From: Methanobacteriota archaeon | Lineage (GTDB): Archaea > Halobacteriota > Syntropharchaeia > JAUWIL01 | Length of the DNA: 33,182 nt | Direction of reading: 5' to 3' | NCBI GenBank assembly: GCA_030605385.1 | Contig: JAUWIL010000004.1 | Location: 1 to 33,182 of the forward strand | Shown here: one piece after another, positions 7,178-15,363 of the stretch | Position numbering within the stretch: position 1 is the first letter of the stretch | How the letters are laid out: each line of letters begins with the position of its first letter | Notes under the pieces: generated by a model | The model's input: only the letters and a program-made list of their open reading frames with translations | Database searches by the model: none | Told to the model about the DNA's origin: nothing | Position numbers and translations under genes: made by a program

Positions 7178-7595
7178 TGCGTTTTTTGGTTAAGATGAAT
7201 CGAGGTATTAAATGCCTGTGCATGACATTACTCAATCAAGATGATCAAGCAACTCTTCATACATGCTTTTGTGATTTGTTGTGGTTTTGTACCTACCATA
7301 GTAACTGGTGCGTTTATAGGCTCGAAATTATACAGTATGGTGCACTTATGTGCGCTTATACACTCAAACCAATTATGAATATTATGAAAACAAATTGGCA
7401 GGTTTTGGCAGTTTTAATATAAATAGATTTATAGGATATCGGTGCATAGCACTCTACTGTTTACCCGCATCTGGGGAAATCGATGTTCAGGGCTATATTT
7501 GGGTTTGAGGCGCATAATTATGTTCGCCCATATTCGAATCTATGTAGAACCATTAGTGTATTGCCATTCTATCAGGCGGCGATGTTGAGGTGCAT
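7178..7595. other. Gene-free interval with a promoter for the downstream kinase
   Basis: About 418 bp without a convincing gene. One open frame runs through the tRNA-Asn gene into this interval and has no family features. The notable element is the AT-rich box TTTAATATAAAT at 7413-7424, a strong TATA candidate. If used, it gives a 5' leader of about 150 nt before the kinase start, which is unusually long for an archaeal message. I see no riboswitch fold or C/D box pair that I can defend. Confidence 0.5.
7413..7424 (+). promoter_or_regulatory. Probable TATA box
   Basis: TTTAATATAAAT is the most TATA-like sequence in the interval upstream of the AK6-type kinase. The start codon is about 170 bp further on, so transcription from here would produce a leader of about 150 nt, or the box serves an unrecognised small RNA. 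Confidence 0.45.
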
Positions 7596-8150
7596 ATGGA
7601 TTTGATAGTGGGTATTACAGGCACTCCGGGAACTGGTAAAAGTTCAGTTCATAAGGCACTTGGAGTGGATTTGTTAAAGCTGGAGTTAGATGATGTTATA
7701 GCCGAGCAGGGCTTCCATGATGGTGTTGACGAGATTCGCGGATCTCTTATGGCTGAGGTTAATGATCTTAATGACTATGTACATGAGAATTTAAAGGAGA
7801 TGCCGCTGGTAGTATTGTCCGGGCATCTGGCACATCACCTAAATGTTGATGCGGTTGTTGTGCTGCGGACCGATCCAAGAGTGTTGAGGAAGAGACTTCA
7901 TGATAAAGGGTTTGACAAACCCAAAATAGATGAGAATGCTGAGGCAGAGCTTATAGATGTGATTCTTATCGAGTCCGTTGAATCTCACTCCGCTGTGTAC
8001 GAAGTCAATACGACCGACATGGCTGTGGAGGAAACTACCGGGATAGTGAAAGGCATCATCAATGAATTGGTAGAGGGGTGCAACAACAGCGAAGATTCAT
8101 TCTCCAGTCAGTTTAAGCCTGGAAGTATTGACTGGACCGATCAGTTGTAG
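7596..8150 (+). CDS. AK6/Fap7-type nucleoside monophosphate kinase (ribosome assembly factor family)
   Basis: A 184-aa P-loop protein resembling the archaeal and eukaryotic AK6 (Fap7/hCINAP) family, which phosphorylates AMP or dAMP and, in yeast, helps mature the small ribosomal subunit through protein uS11. The P-loop is GITGTPGTGKSS near the N-terminus. The following helix leads to LELDDVIAEQGF, then VVLSGHLAHHL, the nucleotide-binding RTDPRVLRKRL, and the C-terminal acidic/aromatic end SIDWTDQL. ATG 7596 is supported by GAGGTG five bases upstream; the GTG at 7590 is part of that ribosome-binding site. Substrate preference cannot be told from sequence. Confidence 0.9.
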   Translation: MDLIVGITGTPGTGKSSVHKALGVDLLKLELDDVIAEQGFHDGVDEIRGSLMAEVNDLNDYVHENLKEMPLVVLSGHLAHHLNVDAVVVLRTDPRVLRKRLHDKGFDKPKIDENAEAELIDVILIESVESHSAVYEVNTTDMAVEETTGIVKGIINELVEGCNNSEDSFSSQFKPGSIDWTDQL

Positions 8151-8311
8151 TGTAGTGTAAGATTGGGCAATGGAAAATTCTATCGATATATTTGTTCGTG
8201 TACGGTTAATTTTAATATGCTGAAGTACCATCTACCATCTGTCAAGATACATTACTTGGTATTATTACTTAGTATTAAGATACCTCGAACTTGATTGGGA
8301 CGGTATGTTGA

Positions 8312-8935
8312 ATGGTACTCAACTCGCTAAGACCGTACGTTCAGAAATACATTGACGCCATAGCGGCCACAATGAACTCTTTTGGTTTAACGCCCAATAT
8401 GCTGTCTGTTTCATCACTTGTATTGTCCTTCACAGCCGGTCTGGCATATTTCTACTCCATGCAGACCGATTACCTCCTTTTACTGGCATTTTTGTTTGTC
8501 TGCCTCAGTTCATGTTTTGATGCCGTCGACGGCGCTCTTGCCCGCCTGAGGGGGGATGCAAGTCTGCGCGGTGACTTCCTTGACCACGTTGTTGACCGGT
8601 ATGCAGATGTGTTTATAATCTGCGGCATAATATTCGCAGGCCATGCTCCCGGTGTCGTAGGAGTGCTCGCCATAACTGGCATACTACTATCCAGTTATAT
8701 GGGTACACAAGCACAGGCAGTAAACCTGGGGCGCGACTACGGGGGTATGTTGGGCAGGGCAGATCGGCTGATGATAGTAATAATATTGACGCCAATCAGC
8801 TATCTTCACCAGAGTCCCGTAATGGGTCTGACAGTGTTCGGATGGATGCTGGTCTTCTTCGCAGCCGCAGGCCATATAACAGCATTACAGCGGTTCATGT
8901 ACTCGTGGAGAGAACTTTCGAAAAAGTCAGATTGA
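8312..8935 (+). CDS. CDP-alcohol phosphatidyltransferase (probable archaetidylinositol phosphate synthase type)
   Basis: An integral membrane enzyme that transfers a CDP-activated lipid to an alcohol such as inositol phosphate, making a polar archaeal lipid head group. The full family signature is present: Asp70-x2-Asp73-Gly-x2-Ala-Arg-x8-Gly-x3-Asp91-x3-Asp95 (FDAVDGALAR ... GDFLDHVVD). The four aspartates bind the metals. Several hydrophobic helices flank it (LLLLAFLFVCLS, IFAGHAPGVVGVLAITGILL, LMIVIILTPIS, GWMLVFFAAAGHI). Length 207 aa is normal. The exact head-group alcohol is inferred from archaeal relatives only. It lies 161 bp after the kinase gene, on the same strand, and is followed by a reverse hairpin array. 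Confidence 0.88.
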   Translation: MVLNSLRPYVQKYIDAIAATMNSFGLTPNMLSVSSLVLSFTAGLAYFYSMQTDYLLLLAFLFVCLSSCFDAVDGALARLRGDASLRGDFLDHVVDRYADVFIICGIIFAGHAPGVVGVLAITGILLSSYMGTQAQAVNLGRDYGGMLGRADRLMIVIILTPISYLHQSPVMGLTVFGWMLVFFAAAGHITALQRFMYSWRELSKKSD

Positions 8936-8946
8936 ACTTTATTGGT

Positions 8947-9103
8947 GTTTGCAGAATCTCAGATTCCGCAACCGCATAAAACACGCAGTGTTTTAGGCAT
9001 GTCTTGCAAAAGCAAAGCTTTTGCGGAACAGGCGGAGTTTTACTCCGCCATGTTTGCGGAACGCAGTTCCGCAACCATATGGAAGCTGAGCTTCCATACA
9101 TGT
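8947..9103 (-). repeat. Hairpin array 6 (type I reverse with type II units)
   Basis: Reverse-orientation units begin with TTTGCAGAATC..GATTCCGCA, ACCG and a TAAAACAC..GTGTTTTA hairpin. They continue with GCATGTCTT, GCAAAAGC-AAA-GCTTTTGC, GGCGGAGT..ACTCCGCC, TGCGGAAC-GCA-GTTCCGCA and TGGAAGC-TGA-GCTTCCA, ending ACATGT. Loops are mainly purines, as expected for the reverse orientation. It lies just after the phosphatidyltransferase gene and ends about 26 bp before the 3' end of the tRNA-His gene. Confidence 0.93.
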
Positions 9104-9129
9104 AATGTTTTGGTGGTATGCTTTTATAG

Positions 9130-9245
9130 GGCCGGGACCGAGAGTCGAACCCGGGTCGTGGGATGTCTGCAAGCTTTCAGTCAGCACTTTTGCAACTGAA
9201 ATGCTTGCCACAGTCCCATAGGATAACCGCTACCCTACCCCGGCC
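9130..9245 (-). tRNA. tRNA-His (anticodon GTG), with intron
   Basis: Read on the minus strand. The gene encodes the extra G at position -1 opposite C73, the identity mark of tRNA-His. The acceptor GCCGGGG pairs with TCCCGGC (one G:U). The D arm contains AGCGGTTA, the anticodon stem is TGGGA/TCCCA with GTG at 34-36, and the T arm is CCGGG-TTCGACT-CTCGG. A 43-nt intron interrupts the gene between positions 37 and 38. The junction forms a proper bulge-helix-bulge: CTGT pairs with GCAG, bulges of three bases lie on each side (GG^C and AC^A), and the inner helix is AAGC/GCTT. Confidence 0.96.
9165..9207 (-). other. tRNA-His intron (43 nt)
   Basis: Canonical archaeal intron between nucleotides 37 and 38. 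The ends are set by the bulge-helix-bulge motif cut by the tRNA splicing endonuclease. The inner part folds on GCAAGC/GCTTGC and TTTCAG/CTGAAA. Confidence 0.9.
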
Positions 9246-9391
9246 ATACAATTCACACGGCAAAGAGATAGACTGAGAATGACTGCCGCTCTAAAGTGAG
9301 TATGCTAATAAATAAACCTTTTTGCTTTGTTGATATCTTGCAGGATGGTAACTCCGTATTTTTTAAGATGATCGAAGGCTTTGTCCCCGAT

Positions 9392-9443
9392 ACTTGACGA
9401 AATCTTTGATTTTGACTGTTTTGCAAAAGCAAAGCTTTTGCAG
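9392..9443. repeat. Hairpin array 7 (type II, two hairpins)
   Basis: ACTTGACG leads into AAATC-TTT-GATTT, then GACTGTTT, then the hairpin TGCAAAAGC-AAA-GCTTTTGCA. It lies in the 277-bp gap between tRNA-His and purA. The rest of the gap is AT-rich and holds a possible TATA element for tRNA-His (TTTATTTATTA on the minus strand, about 9305-9318). Confidence 0.8.
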
Positions 9444-9522
9444 AATATCCTGAGTGATAAAAGTTAAAGTGATAAAAAATTGGTATTGACCTCAAACTGG
9501 ACTCATGCTGGAAAATATATAA

Positions 9523-10539
9523 CTACCGCAGATCGATGATCTCATCTGTACCTGGACCTGTTGAAAGCAGCTTGAAAGGTAGCCCAACATCCTTCTCTGC
9601 ACGTGCAACGAACTCTTTCACTTTATCGCTGAGCTTGTCATAGTCTCTAGCGCCCCTGCATGATGCGTCAACGCGGTCCAGACCGGTAATCGCAATCATT
9701 GTTGCTCCATTTATCATGGCAGAATAGCGCGCCATCTCACCATCCCAGTAGCCTATCCTCCGTGCACGCCCGGTCACTGTGCCGTACTCAGCAATACCAA
9801 GTTTTTCCGCCTCTTCTTTACCAATCTCGGTTTTGAATATGCCCTCCCCCACCCTCGTGGGGAATGCTTTTACGACCATTACAACGTCATCTATCCTCGT
9901 CGGTCCAACTCCCACATCAGATGCTATCTGGGATGCGGACGTGTCCTTCGACGTCACATACGGGTAAGTTCCATAATATATGGATAAATAGAATCCCTGT
10001 GTCCCTTCAAGTATAACATTCTCACCCGCATCAAGAGCCTCATTGACCTCTAGAGGCACATCTGTGATGAAGTCCTTCAGACTGTCGATATCTTTGGCCT
10101 GTTTAGCGATCCTTTTAACGCGGTCAACATTTGCCGGTCCACATCCTGTGCCGGTTGTACCGATGTTCTTTGAAAGATATGAACTGCTCTTGTCCTCTTC
10201 TATATGCTTCTCCTCTATGATCGAGCAGCGCTTGTCAACCCCTATCCTGCTGGCAACTCCGCATTCATTTACCTCCTTCATCAGCACATCAGGATTGACC
10301 AGTACGCCAGCTCCAATGAGTAAACGGGCACTAGGGTGCACAAATCCGGAGGGTATCATGCGCACACCATATTTTCTATCGCCTATATAGACCGTATGTC
10401 CTGCATTGGGTCCGACACCGCCCCGCGCTATTACACTGGCTCCATCTGTCTCCGCAATATGTGCAAGTATCTTCCCTTTTCCTTCATCTCCGAAAATTCC
10501 TCCGACTATTATCGTGCATGACACTTTGATGTGCACCAC
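9523..10539 (-). CDS. purA: Adenylosuccinate synthetase
   Basis: Uses GTP to join aspartate to IMP, the first committed step to AMP. The P-loop-like signature GDEGKGK is at residues 17-23. Further blocks are [22 protein letters not shown] (IMP binding), [22 protein letters not shown] and [10 protein letters not shown]. At 338 aa it belongs to the short archaeal class, which lacks segments found in the bacterial enzyme of about 430 aa. The first codon is GTG at 10539; an in-frame GTG at 10524 (giving MSCTIIVGG) is a good alternative because GGTG lies nine bases upstream of it. The gene is flanked by a winged-helix regulator upstream on the same strand. Confidence 0.96.
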   Translation of the reverse strand: MVHIKVSCTIIVGGIFGDEGKGKILAHIAETDGASVIARGGVGPNAGHTVYIGDRKYGVRMIPSGFVHPSARLLIGAGVLVNPDVLMKEVNECGVASRIGVDKRCSIIEEKHIEEDKSSSYLSKNIGTTGTGCGPANVDRVKRIAKQAKDIDSLKDFITDVPLEVNEALDAGENVILEGTQGFYLSIYYGTYPYVTSKDTSASQIASDVGVGPTRIDDVVMVVKAFPTRVGEGIFKTEIGKEEAEKLGIAEYGTVTGRARRIGYWDGEMARYSAMINGATMIAITGLDRVDASCRGARDYDKLSDKVKEFVARAEKDVGLPFKLLSTGPGTDEIIDLR

Positions 10540-10667
10540 CCATTATCAGTTCTATCTACCAGTTCTATCCAACCGCCAACATATGATTATGCCAACGGCT
10601 GTTGATTACAACAAGATATTTGTATCATATCAAGAACAGTTATTTGCAGTAGCATTTGCAGTAGCAT

Positions 10668-11012
10668 TCACTCTTTAATAAGACTCTGTATCCACTTACC
10701 TATACTTGAGCACTGTTCCGGGGAGCAGTCGGCATCGCATCCCGCACATGGCGCGATCTCACCGTCTACAATTAAACAATCGTAATCTGACTTCTTTTTG
10801 GATTTTCTGCTGGATTTCCTGATGGGGTACACCCGATATGTGTTAACCCCATTAAGTGTTTCCTTCTCTCTTTTAACCAGACCGTCATCCTCCAGCCTCA
10901 GCATTATGCGAGAACACTTGCTGCTGCCTATTCCAACCTCCTTCCAGATGTCGCTCTGAAGCAGGCCTTCATCGGCATCCCTTACCATACCAAGAATCTT
11001 CTGCTCTACCAA
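10668..11012 (-). CDS. Winged-helix transcription regulator with C-terminal four-cysteine motif
   Basis: A 114-aa protein. The N-terminal half is a winged helix (MVEQKILGMVRDADEGLLQS, then the recognition helix SSKCSRIMLRLEDDGLV and a wing KREKETLNGVNTYRVYP). A basic linker (RKSSRKSKKK) follows. The C-terminal half holds PCAGCDADCSPEQC, four cysteines spaced Cys-x2-Cys-x3-Cys-x5-Cys, ending SSIGKWIQSLIKE. I recall similar proteins in Methanosarcinales. The cysteines could hold an iron-sulfur cluster or zinc and so sense redox state or metal, but this is inference. It sits 128 bp upstream of purA on the same strand. Confidence 0.8.
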   Translation of the reverse strand: MVEQKILGMVRDADEGLLQSDIWKEVGIGSSKCSRIMLRLEDDGLVKREKETLNGVNTYRVYPIRKSSRKSKKKSDYDCLIVDGEIAPCAGCDADCSPEQCSSIGKWIQSLIKE

Positions 11013-11065
11013 TTACAACTACCTTCAGTCTATTTTATGGAGTTATATGGGCTCCTGTTATTATG

Positions 11066-11095
11066 CAACCTTATCTCCAGCAACCTTATCTCCAA
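11066..11095. repeat. Short tandem repeat, 15 bp x 2
   Basis: CAACCTTATCTCCAG at 11066-11080 is repeated at 11081-11095 with only the last base changed. It lies in the short gap upstream of the winged-helix gene. Confidence 0.85.
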
Positions 11096-11168
11096 GAACA
11101 TATATACTCTGGCGTTATACAGCTATATAGCTTGCGGTCTTCCGCTGTTGTTCTCTAAAAACAGTCTT

Positions 11169-11390
11169 TCACCGGACGGGTGTTATTAGAACTATGTTGT
11201 TACCCCTCAATACTATGGATCCGAATATCCTTGACTTCTCCCCGTCGATAACCTCTGCAGTATTGACCATGTACAGGTTGAGATAATCATCCATACCTGA
11301 TAGTGTTCCTTCGAGGATGTATTTCTCTCCCTTCATCTCCACCTGAACCGTGGTACCTATCAAATCCTGTACTTTCTTGTTAGGGTACAA
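11169..11390 (-). CDS. Sm-like RNA-binding protein (archaeal SmAP/LSm)
   Basis: A 73-residue single-domain Sm-fold protein that would form a heptameric ring binding U-rich RNA. The Sm1 motif spans VQVEMKGEKYILEGTLSG with MDDYLNLYM, and Sm2 is GSIVLRGNNIVLI near the C-terminus. The start is TTG at 11390: there is no ATG or GTG upstream in frame, and GGAG lies eight bases before it. Just upstream the minus strand reads GGTATAAAAGCAGG after ATAAAAGCAGG, two TATA-like copies, one of which is probably the promoter. It has no clear operon partner. Confidence 0.93.
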   Translation of the reverse strand: MYPNKKVQDLIGTTVQVEMKGEKYILEGTLSGMDDYLNLYMVNTAEVIDGEKSRIFGSIVLRGNNIVLITPVR

Positions 11391-11531
11391 TGCTATAACT
11401 CCTGCTTTTATACCTGCTTTTATCGGTGTAATTATGTATGTAGCATTTCCTGTTATTTATTAATTTGCCTATTCTACTTGTTAGTCCATATACCTTGCAA
11501 CTAAATAGCTCATGTACCTTATAACTAAATA

Positions 11532-11565
11532 GCACTCATTGGACTTAAGCACTCATTGGACTTAA
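11532..11565. repeat. Short tandem repeat, 17 bp x 2
   Basis: GCACTCATTGGACTTAA occurs twice without a break. About 20-60 bp before it, two looser copies of AACTAAATAGC are also present. No gene is seen between the Sm-like gene and the methyltransferase. Confidence 0.88.
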
Positions 11566-11600
11566 TATTTTGTCATTCTCTGATGCCATCTTGATAATGT

Positions 11601-12323
11601 TCAAATTATACGTGTATTCAGCGCCTTAAATCTCACACCTGGAAGCGGCGCCCCTCCATACTCTTCCTTTTCTTCTTTTATATGTCCGATATACTCTCGC
11701 AGCATTCTGTGAAGCTTCTCATCCCCTCCACGTTTTTCAGCTATCATAAGAGGTACCGCTACAATGTGTGCGTCCACAACATCGGATGATAACTCCCGGT
11801 CCGTATTTATTATTTCCATTGTGATGTCTTCAAATCCTGATTTTTCAAGCTGTTCAGGCAACTTCATTATGTCATACCCATATATCCTGTTGGCTGCCAT
11901 GAGTATGTTTTTCAGCATCTGGTCTGTCTCCTGTGCCGGACTCCCTGCTTCTGGTGACCTGAGAATTATCGATATCTTTTTCCTTCCCTGAACAGTCCTC
12001 CTGATCTCTCGAAGAATCGATTTGATGCTGTCCTGGGGATATCGCTCCAGTGCATATAGGACGGATGCAGTACTGATAGATGCATCTTTTATTGGAAGCG
12101 CCCTTGCATCACACAATATGATTTGCATTCCTGCGGCACTCTTTTCTGCCGTGTTCATTATGCGCAATCCTGTCAGGAGCTCCTTCCTTGATGTTGCAAG
12201 TATGACCCTTTCATTTTCACCAAATTCAGCCGTTTTGTGCGCTGAGAACGTGTCCTCCTGTATCAGCAGAATTGTAGACTCTCCGGAGTCACCTCCGTGT
12301 CCGGAATGGCGCTCACCGTCCAT
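11601..12323 (-). CDS. Class I SAM-dependent methyltransferase-like protein, degenerate
   Basis: A 240-aa soluble protein. The middle resembles the post-I and motif II part of class I methyltransferases: ILCDARALPIKDASISTASVLYALERYP matches the pattern where an acidic residue and a variable hydrophobic strand follow the SAM-binding region, then a helix IKSILREIRRTVQGRKKISIIL. The usual glycine-rich motif I is not visible; the corresponding segment reads VILATSRKELLTGLRIM. It may be a pseudo-enzyme or bind another ligand. The C-terminus (KEEKEEYGGAPLPGVRFKALN) is polar. ATG 12323 is the only clear start. Confidence 0.6.
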   Translation of the reverse strand: MDGERHSGHGGDSGESTILLIQEDTFSAHKTAEFGENERVILATSRKELLTGLRIMNTAEKSAAGMQIILCDARALPIKDASISTASVLYALERYPQDSIKSILREIRRTVQGRKKISIILRSPEAGSPAQETDQMLKNILMAANRIYGYDIMKLPEQLEKSGFEDITMEIINTDRELSSDVVDAHIVAVPLMIAEKRGGDEKLHRMLREYIGHIKEEKEEYGGAPLPGVRFKALNTRII

Positions 12324-12471
12324 GCTACGTGTTATTGTACCGCACCTCCAATCGAATGTAGCCCATTTATATTATATTCTGATGCTTCGGATGCTGCGAG
12401 CGGAAATCAGCTTCTTCAATTCCTACTCCACCGGATTGTCTATGGCATGCGCATGTAGTTTAAGCTTTCTG

Positions 12472-12842
12472 ATGTTTGCTGAACAGCAGTTCAGCAACCG
12501 TATGAAAAGGCGCTACCTTTTCAGACATGTTTGCAAAACGTAGTTTTGCAACCGCATAAAACACGCAGTGTTTTAGGCATGTTTGAAAAACGCAGTTTTT
12601 CAACCGTATGAAATGCTTCGCATTTCAGACATGTCTTGCAAAAGCAAAGCTTTTGCGGGACTTGACGAAGGCAGAGCCTTCGGTTGTCTCGCGAACATTT
12701 AGTTCGCAAGACAGGCGGAGTTTTACTCCGCCATGTTTGCGGAACGAAGTTCCGCAACTGTATAAAAAGCGTTGCTTTTTATACCTGTTTGCAAAATCGA
12801 AGATTTTGCAACCGTATAAAACACACAGTGTTTTATACGTGC
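12472..12842 (-). repeat. Hairpin array 8 (type I reverse, with type II units; longest array)
   Basis: About fourteen palindromes over 370 bp. Most follow the reverse type I scheme (ACATGTTT, B hairpin, ACCG, A hairpin): cores include CTGAAC..GTTCAG, GAAAAGG..CCTTTTC, CAAAAC-GTA-GTTTTG, GAAAAAC-GCA-GTTTTTC, GAAATG..CATTTC, GGAAC-GAA-GTTCC and AAAATC-GAA-GATTTT. Four units near 12650-12730 carry type II linkers (GACTTG, TGTCTC, AAGACAG). It lies between the divergent starts of the methyltransferase and the 12995 gene. Neither the array nor the flanks contain a convincing gene. Confidence 0.95.
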
Positions 12843-12994
12843 ATCCGTTTTAACGCCAACATTTTCCGTAACATACAATTGCTTAACAGCAGCACACAAT
12901 GCATCCGAAAGCTTTTTTATACAATGCTCTTTAAATGGCAGGTTGTATCCAAATCCAAAATAGCATTCTGCAGCTCGGATGAGGTTTTTTGACT

Positions 12995-13402
12995 GTGAGC
13001 CTGATAGATGACCACCTGCCCAAAAAAGAACTCCTGAACAAGCTTGAAGAGATGTTTATATTTCTCCAGCCCAAGCGTGTAGAGCTACTTCTGAGACCAG
13101 CCAGCAAAAGTCTTGACCCGCTTGATGATATTGGTTTGCCTGAGGGGGCCAAGCTGTTCTTCTTACACATTGCGGTCGTAACCGACCAGTGGGAGGGTAA
13201 TGTAGATGGTGATTCGGTGGAGGAGGCTATAGACATGCTGAACCGCTGGGTACTCGTAAACACAAAGAGCGACATATTAGTAGGCTCGCTCAACTTCCTT
13301 AGCGATGATGAGGATAGCCTTCCAGATGCCCTTGAGCGCTATGGCATATATCTTGATGGTCTGGAATACGATCATTTCCTGGAGGTTTATGAATACGAGT
13401 GA
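12995..13402 (+). CDS. Acidic hypothetical protein
   Basis: A 135-aa acidic soluble protein I do not recognise. It begins MSLIDDHLPKKELLNKLEEMF and has a hydrophobic middle around KLFFLHIAVVTDQWEG, then VEEAIDMLNRWVLVN. It ends in a strongly acidic, tyrosine-rich tail (DHFLEVYEYE). No signal peptide, membrane helix or catalytic motif is visible. GTG 12995 is chosen because GAGGT lies nine bases upstream; an in-frame TTG at 12989 would leave only three or four bases. AT-rich boxes at about 12912-12920 and 12930-12936 could be its promoter. The next gene is 241 bp away. Confidence 0.7.
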   Translation: MSLIDDHLPKKELLNKLEEMFIFLQPKRVELLLRPASKSLDPLDDIGLPEGAKLFFLHIAVVTDQWEGNVDGDSVEEAIDMLNRWVLVNTKSDILVGSLNFLSDDEDSLPDALERYGIYLDGLEYDHFLEVYEYE

Positions 13403-13501
13403 GGATAACGTGTGGTTTGGATAGTGCGAATGATATATAGTTTAGACCTGTAGAATTATTATTGTGAAGGGGGGGTTCTGCATATACTTAAGTTCCGTCC
13501 C

Positions 13502-13525
13502 AGCTTCTCTATAAGCTTCTCTATA
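13502..13525. repeat. Short tandem repeat, 12 bp x 2
   Basis: AGCTTCTCTATA is present twice in a row within the 241-bp gap before the enoyl-CoA isomerase-like gene. Nothing else is recognised in that gap except the ribosome-binding site GGAGGT at 13631. Confidence 0.85.
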
Positions 13526-13643
13526 ACATTGTAAATAATGGATGTGCTGCTTGTCAGCCCTAAATGCCTGACCTGACATGGAAATGTGTAATGTGCACGT
13601 AATTTGATGATTTGAGCGAAAATTTGGATGGGAGGTATCACAC

Positions 13644-14360
13644 ATGGCAATGGTGGAATATATGCTGGATAAAAATGTAGCTATTGTTACTATGAACAGC
13701 GGGGAAAACCTATTCAATTTTACATTCCTTGGTGAGTTCCTTTCTGTCTTGGATGTAATCGAAAATGATACCAGTGCAAATGTACTTGTTGTGAGGTCGT
13801 CCCATGAAAAGATATTCTCCAATGGGATTGACCTCAAATGGCTCGCTCCTTTTGTCCAGAAAAATGATATGGCCACGGTAAAGAAGTTTCTATATAATCT
13901 AAATGAACTCTTTAAGAGACTGCTTACCTATCCTATGCCTACTATTGCTGCTATAACAGGTCATGCATTTGCTGGTGGGGCCATCATGAGCTGCACCTTT
14001 GATTTTCGGTTTATGCGCTCTGACAGGGGGTTCTTCTGTTTCCCGGAGGTGGATCTTGGAATACCTTTTCTTCCGGGTATGATAGCGATCAGTAAAAAGG
14101 CAATTCCCATGTATAAGTTTGTGGAGATGAAATACATGGGAAAACGTCTTACCGCTTATGAGTGCGAAGAGCATCATATCGTCATGAAGGCATGCCACAT
14201 CGATGATCTAATGAGTGAAGTTCTTTCCTTTGCAAAAGGTCTGAACAAGAGGAGAGAGGTAATTGGTGAGATGAAGAAGGGGATGTATAAGAATATTCTA
14301 CACGCGATAGATGTTGAGGACCCCAAGGTTATTGAATCGGGCAAGCTTTTTTACCTATAA
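13644..14360 (+). CDS. Enoyl-CoA hydratase/isomerase family protein (isomerase-like)
   Basis: A 238-aa crotonase-fold protein. The oxyanion-hole blocks are FSNGIDL (58-64) and GHAFAGGAIM (106-115). Glu135 in FPEVDLGIPF occupies the position of the second catalytic glutamate of hydratases. The first hydratase glutamate is replaced (GGAIMS instead of the usual GG.CE), the pattern of delta3,delta2-enoyl-CoA isomerases that use one glutamate. It probably moves a double bond in an unsaturated acyl-CoA. GGAGGT seven bases before ATG 13644 fixes the start. No other beta-oxidation gene is in the window, so the substrate is unknown. Confidence 0.85.
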   Translation: MAMVEYMLDKNVAIVTMNSGENLFNFTFLGEFLSVLDVIENDTSANVLVVRSSHEKIFSNGIDLKWLAPFVQKNDMATVKKFLYNLNELFKRLLTYPMPTIAAITGHAFAGGAIMSCTFDFRFMRSDRGFFCFPEVDLGIPFLPGMIAISKKAIPMYKFVEMKYMGKRLTAYECEEHHIVMKACHIDDLMSEVLSFAKGLNKRREVIGEMKKGMYKNILHAIDVEDPKVIESGKLFYL

Positions 14361-14384
14361 TATTAAGCTTATTAAGCTGATAGC

Positions 14385-14410
14385 TAAGCTGGTACTCTAA
14401 GCTGGTACTC
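14385..14410. repeat. Short tandem repeat, 13 bp x 2
   Basis: TAAGCTGGTACTC occurs twice in a row, preceded by looser TTAAGCT copies from 14361. No gene is seen between 14361 and 14595. Confidence 0.85.
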
Positions 14411-14595
14411 TGATGGAGTCGCCAGCCGGATAAGTTTTTTTACGATAGTTTTAAGTATGGTATATGCAGTAGGTGTTATAACAGCTGAGATGATAATCGC
14501 TAAGCGCCAAAGCGCCCCGTGCGGATGATGAAAAAAAAAGCTACATAGCTGCATGTAATAATCCAAGGTAATAATACTATGATTTGGTGGTCCTA

Positions 14596-15363
14596 ATGGG
14601 TGTCGTTGATAAAGGAGATATGATAAAAATACTGTATACCGGAAGATTTGATGACAACATAATATTTGATACGACTGACGAGCAAACTGCCAAAGACAAC
14701 GACATATCCGAAGAAAATGTGAAGTATGGAAGTAAAGCCATAATCGTTGGTGAGGGAAACCTCCTGGAAGGATTTGAGGAGGACGTAATTGGCAAAGAAG
14801 TGGGCTACGGCGGGAGCGTTGAAATATCCCCGGATAAGGCATTCGGCGAGCGTAACCCCGCACTGTTAGAGACCGTACCCATAACAAAGTTCAGCGAGAG
14901 ACCGCGCCCTGGGGCGCAGGTAGATCTAGATGGTCGCATGGGCATTGTTGAAACTGTCATTGGGCGAAGGGCACGAGTGGATTTCAACCATCCATTTGCT
15001 GGAAAAACAATATGCTATGACTATACCATCGAGGAAAAAATCGAGGATGCGGAAGAGAAAGTGAAGACCATACTTGACATATACGCCGGAACCGAACTGG
15101 ATGCTAAAATCGAAGATAAGAAGATATCCATTGAAGTGCCTTACCACCATTCTTTTAACCAGCGCCTGATATTCTCGAAGCGCATGATGTCCGACAAACT
15201 TATTGAATATCTCGGCGTGGATGAGGTGCTGTTTGTCGAGCGGTTTGTCGGCCATGAAAAGGCTGCCGAGGATCAAGCTGCAGATGGAAAGGAGAAGCTC
15301 GATGACAGTGATGCACAGAAATCTGAGAATGGTGACGAGAATCAGGCATCGGTCTCTGAATGA
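14596..15363 (+). CDS. FKBP-type peptidyl-prolyl cis-trans isomerase (long archaeal form)
   Basis: A 255-aa folding helper. The FKBP domain begins MGVVDKGDMIKILYTGRFDD and contains the active-site strand NIIFDTTDE, IIVGEGNLLEGFEEDVIGK and, after an insert-in-flap segment (ISPDKAFGERNPALLETVP), the returning strands RPGAQVDLDGRMGIV and DFNHPFAGKTICYDYTIEE. A second alpha/beta domain follows (EVPYHHSFNQRLIFSKRMM), as in long archaeal FKBPs. The last 30 residues are acidic and low complexity. ATG 14596 is chosen over the TTG at 14584, whose GGTGG then serves as ribosome-binding site. Confidence 0.93.
   Translation: MGVVDKGDMIKILYTGRFDDNIIFDTTDEQTAKDNDISEENVKYGSKAIIVGEGNLLEGFEEDVIGKEVGYGGSVEISPDKAFGERNPALLETVPITKFSERPRPGAQVDLDGRMGIVETVIGRRARVDFNHPFAGKTICYDYTIEEKIEDAEEKVKTILDIYAGTELDAKIEDKKISIEVPYHHSFNQRLIFSKRMMSDKLIEYLGVDEVLFVERFVGHEKAAEDQAADGKEKLDDSDAQKSENGDENQASVSE

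Noticed and set aside
7120-7422. 100-codon frame
   Set aside because: It overlaps most of the tRNA-Asn gene and has no family resemblance.
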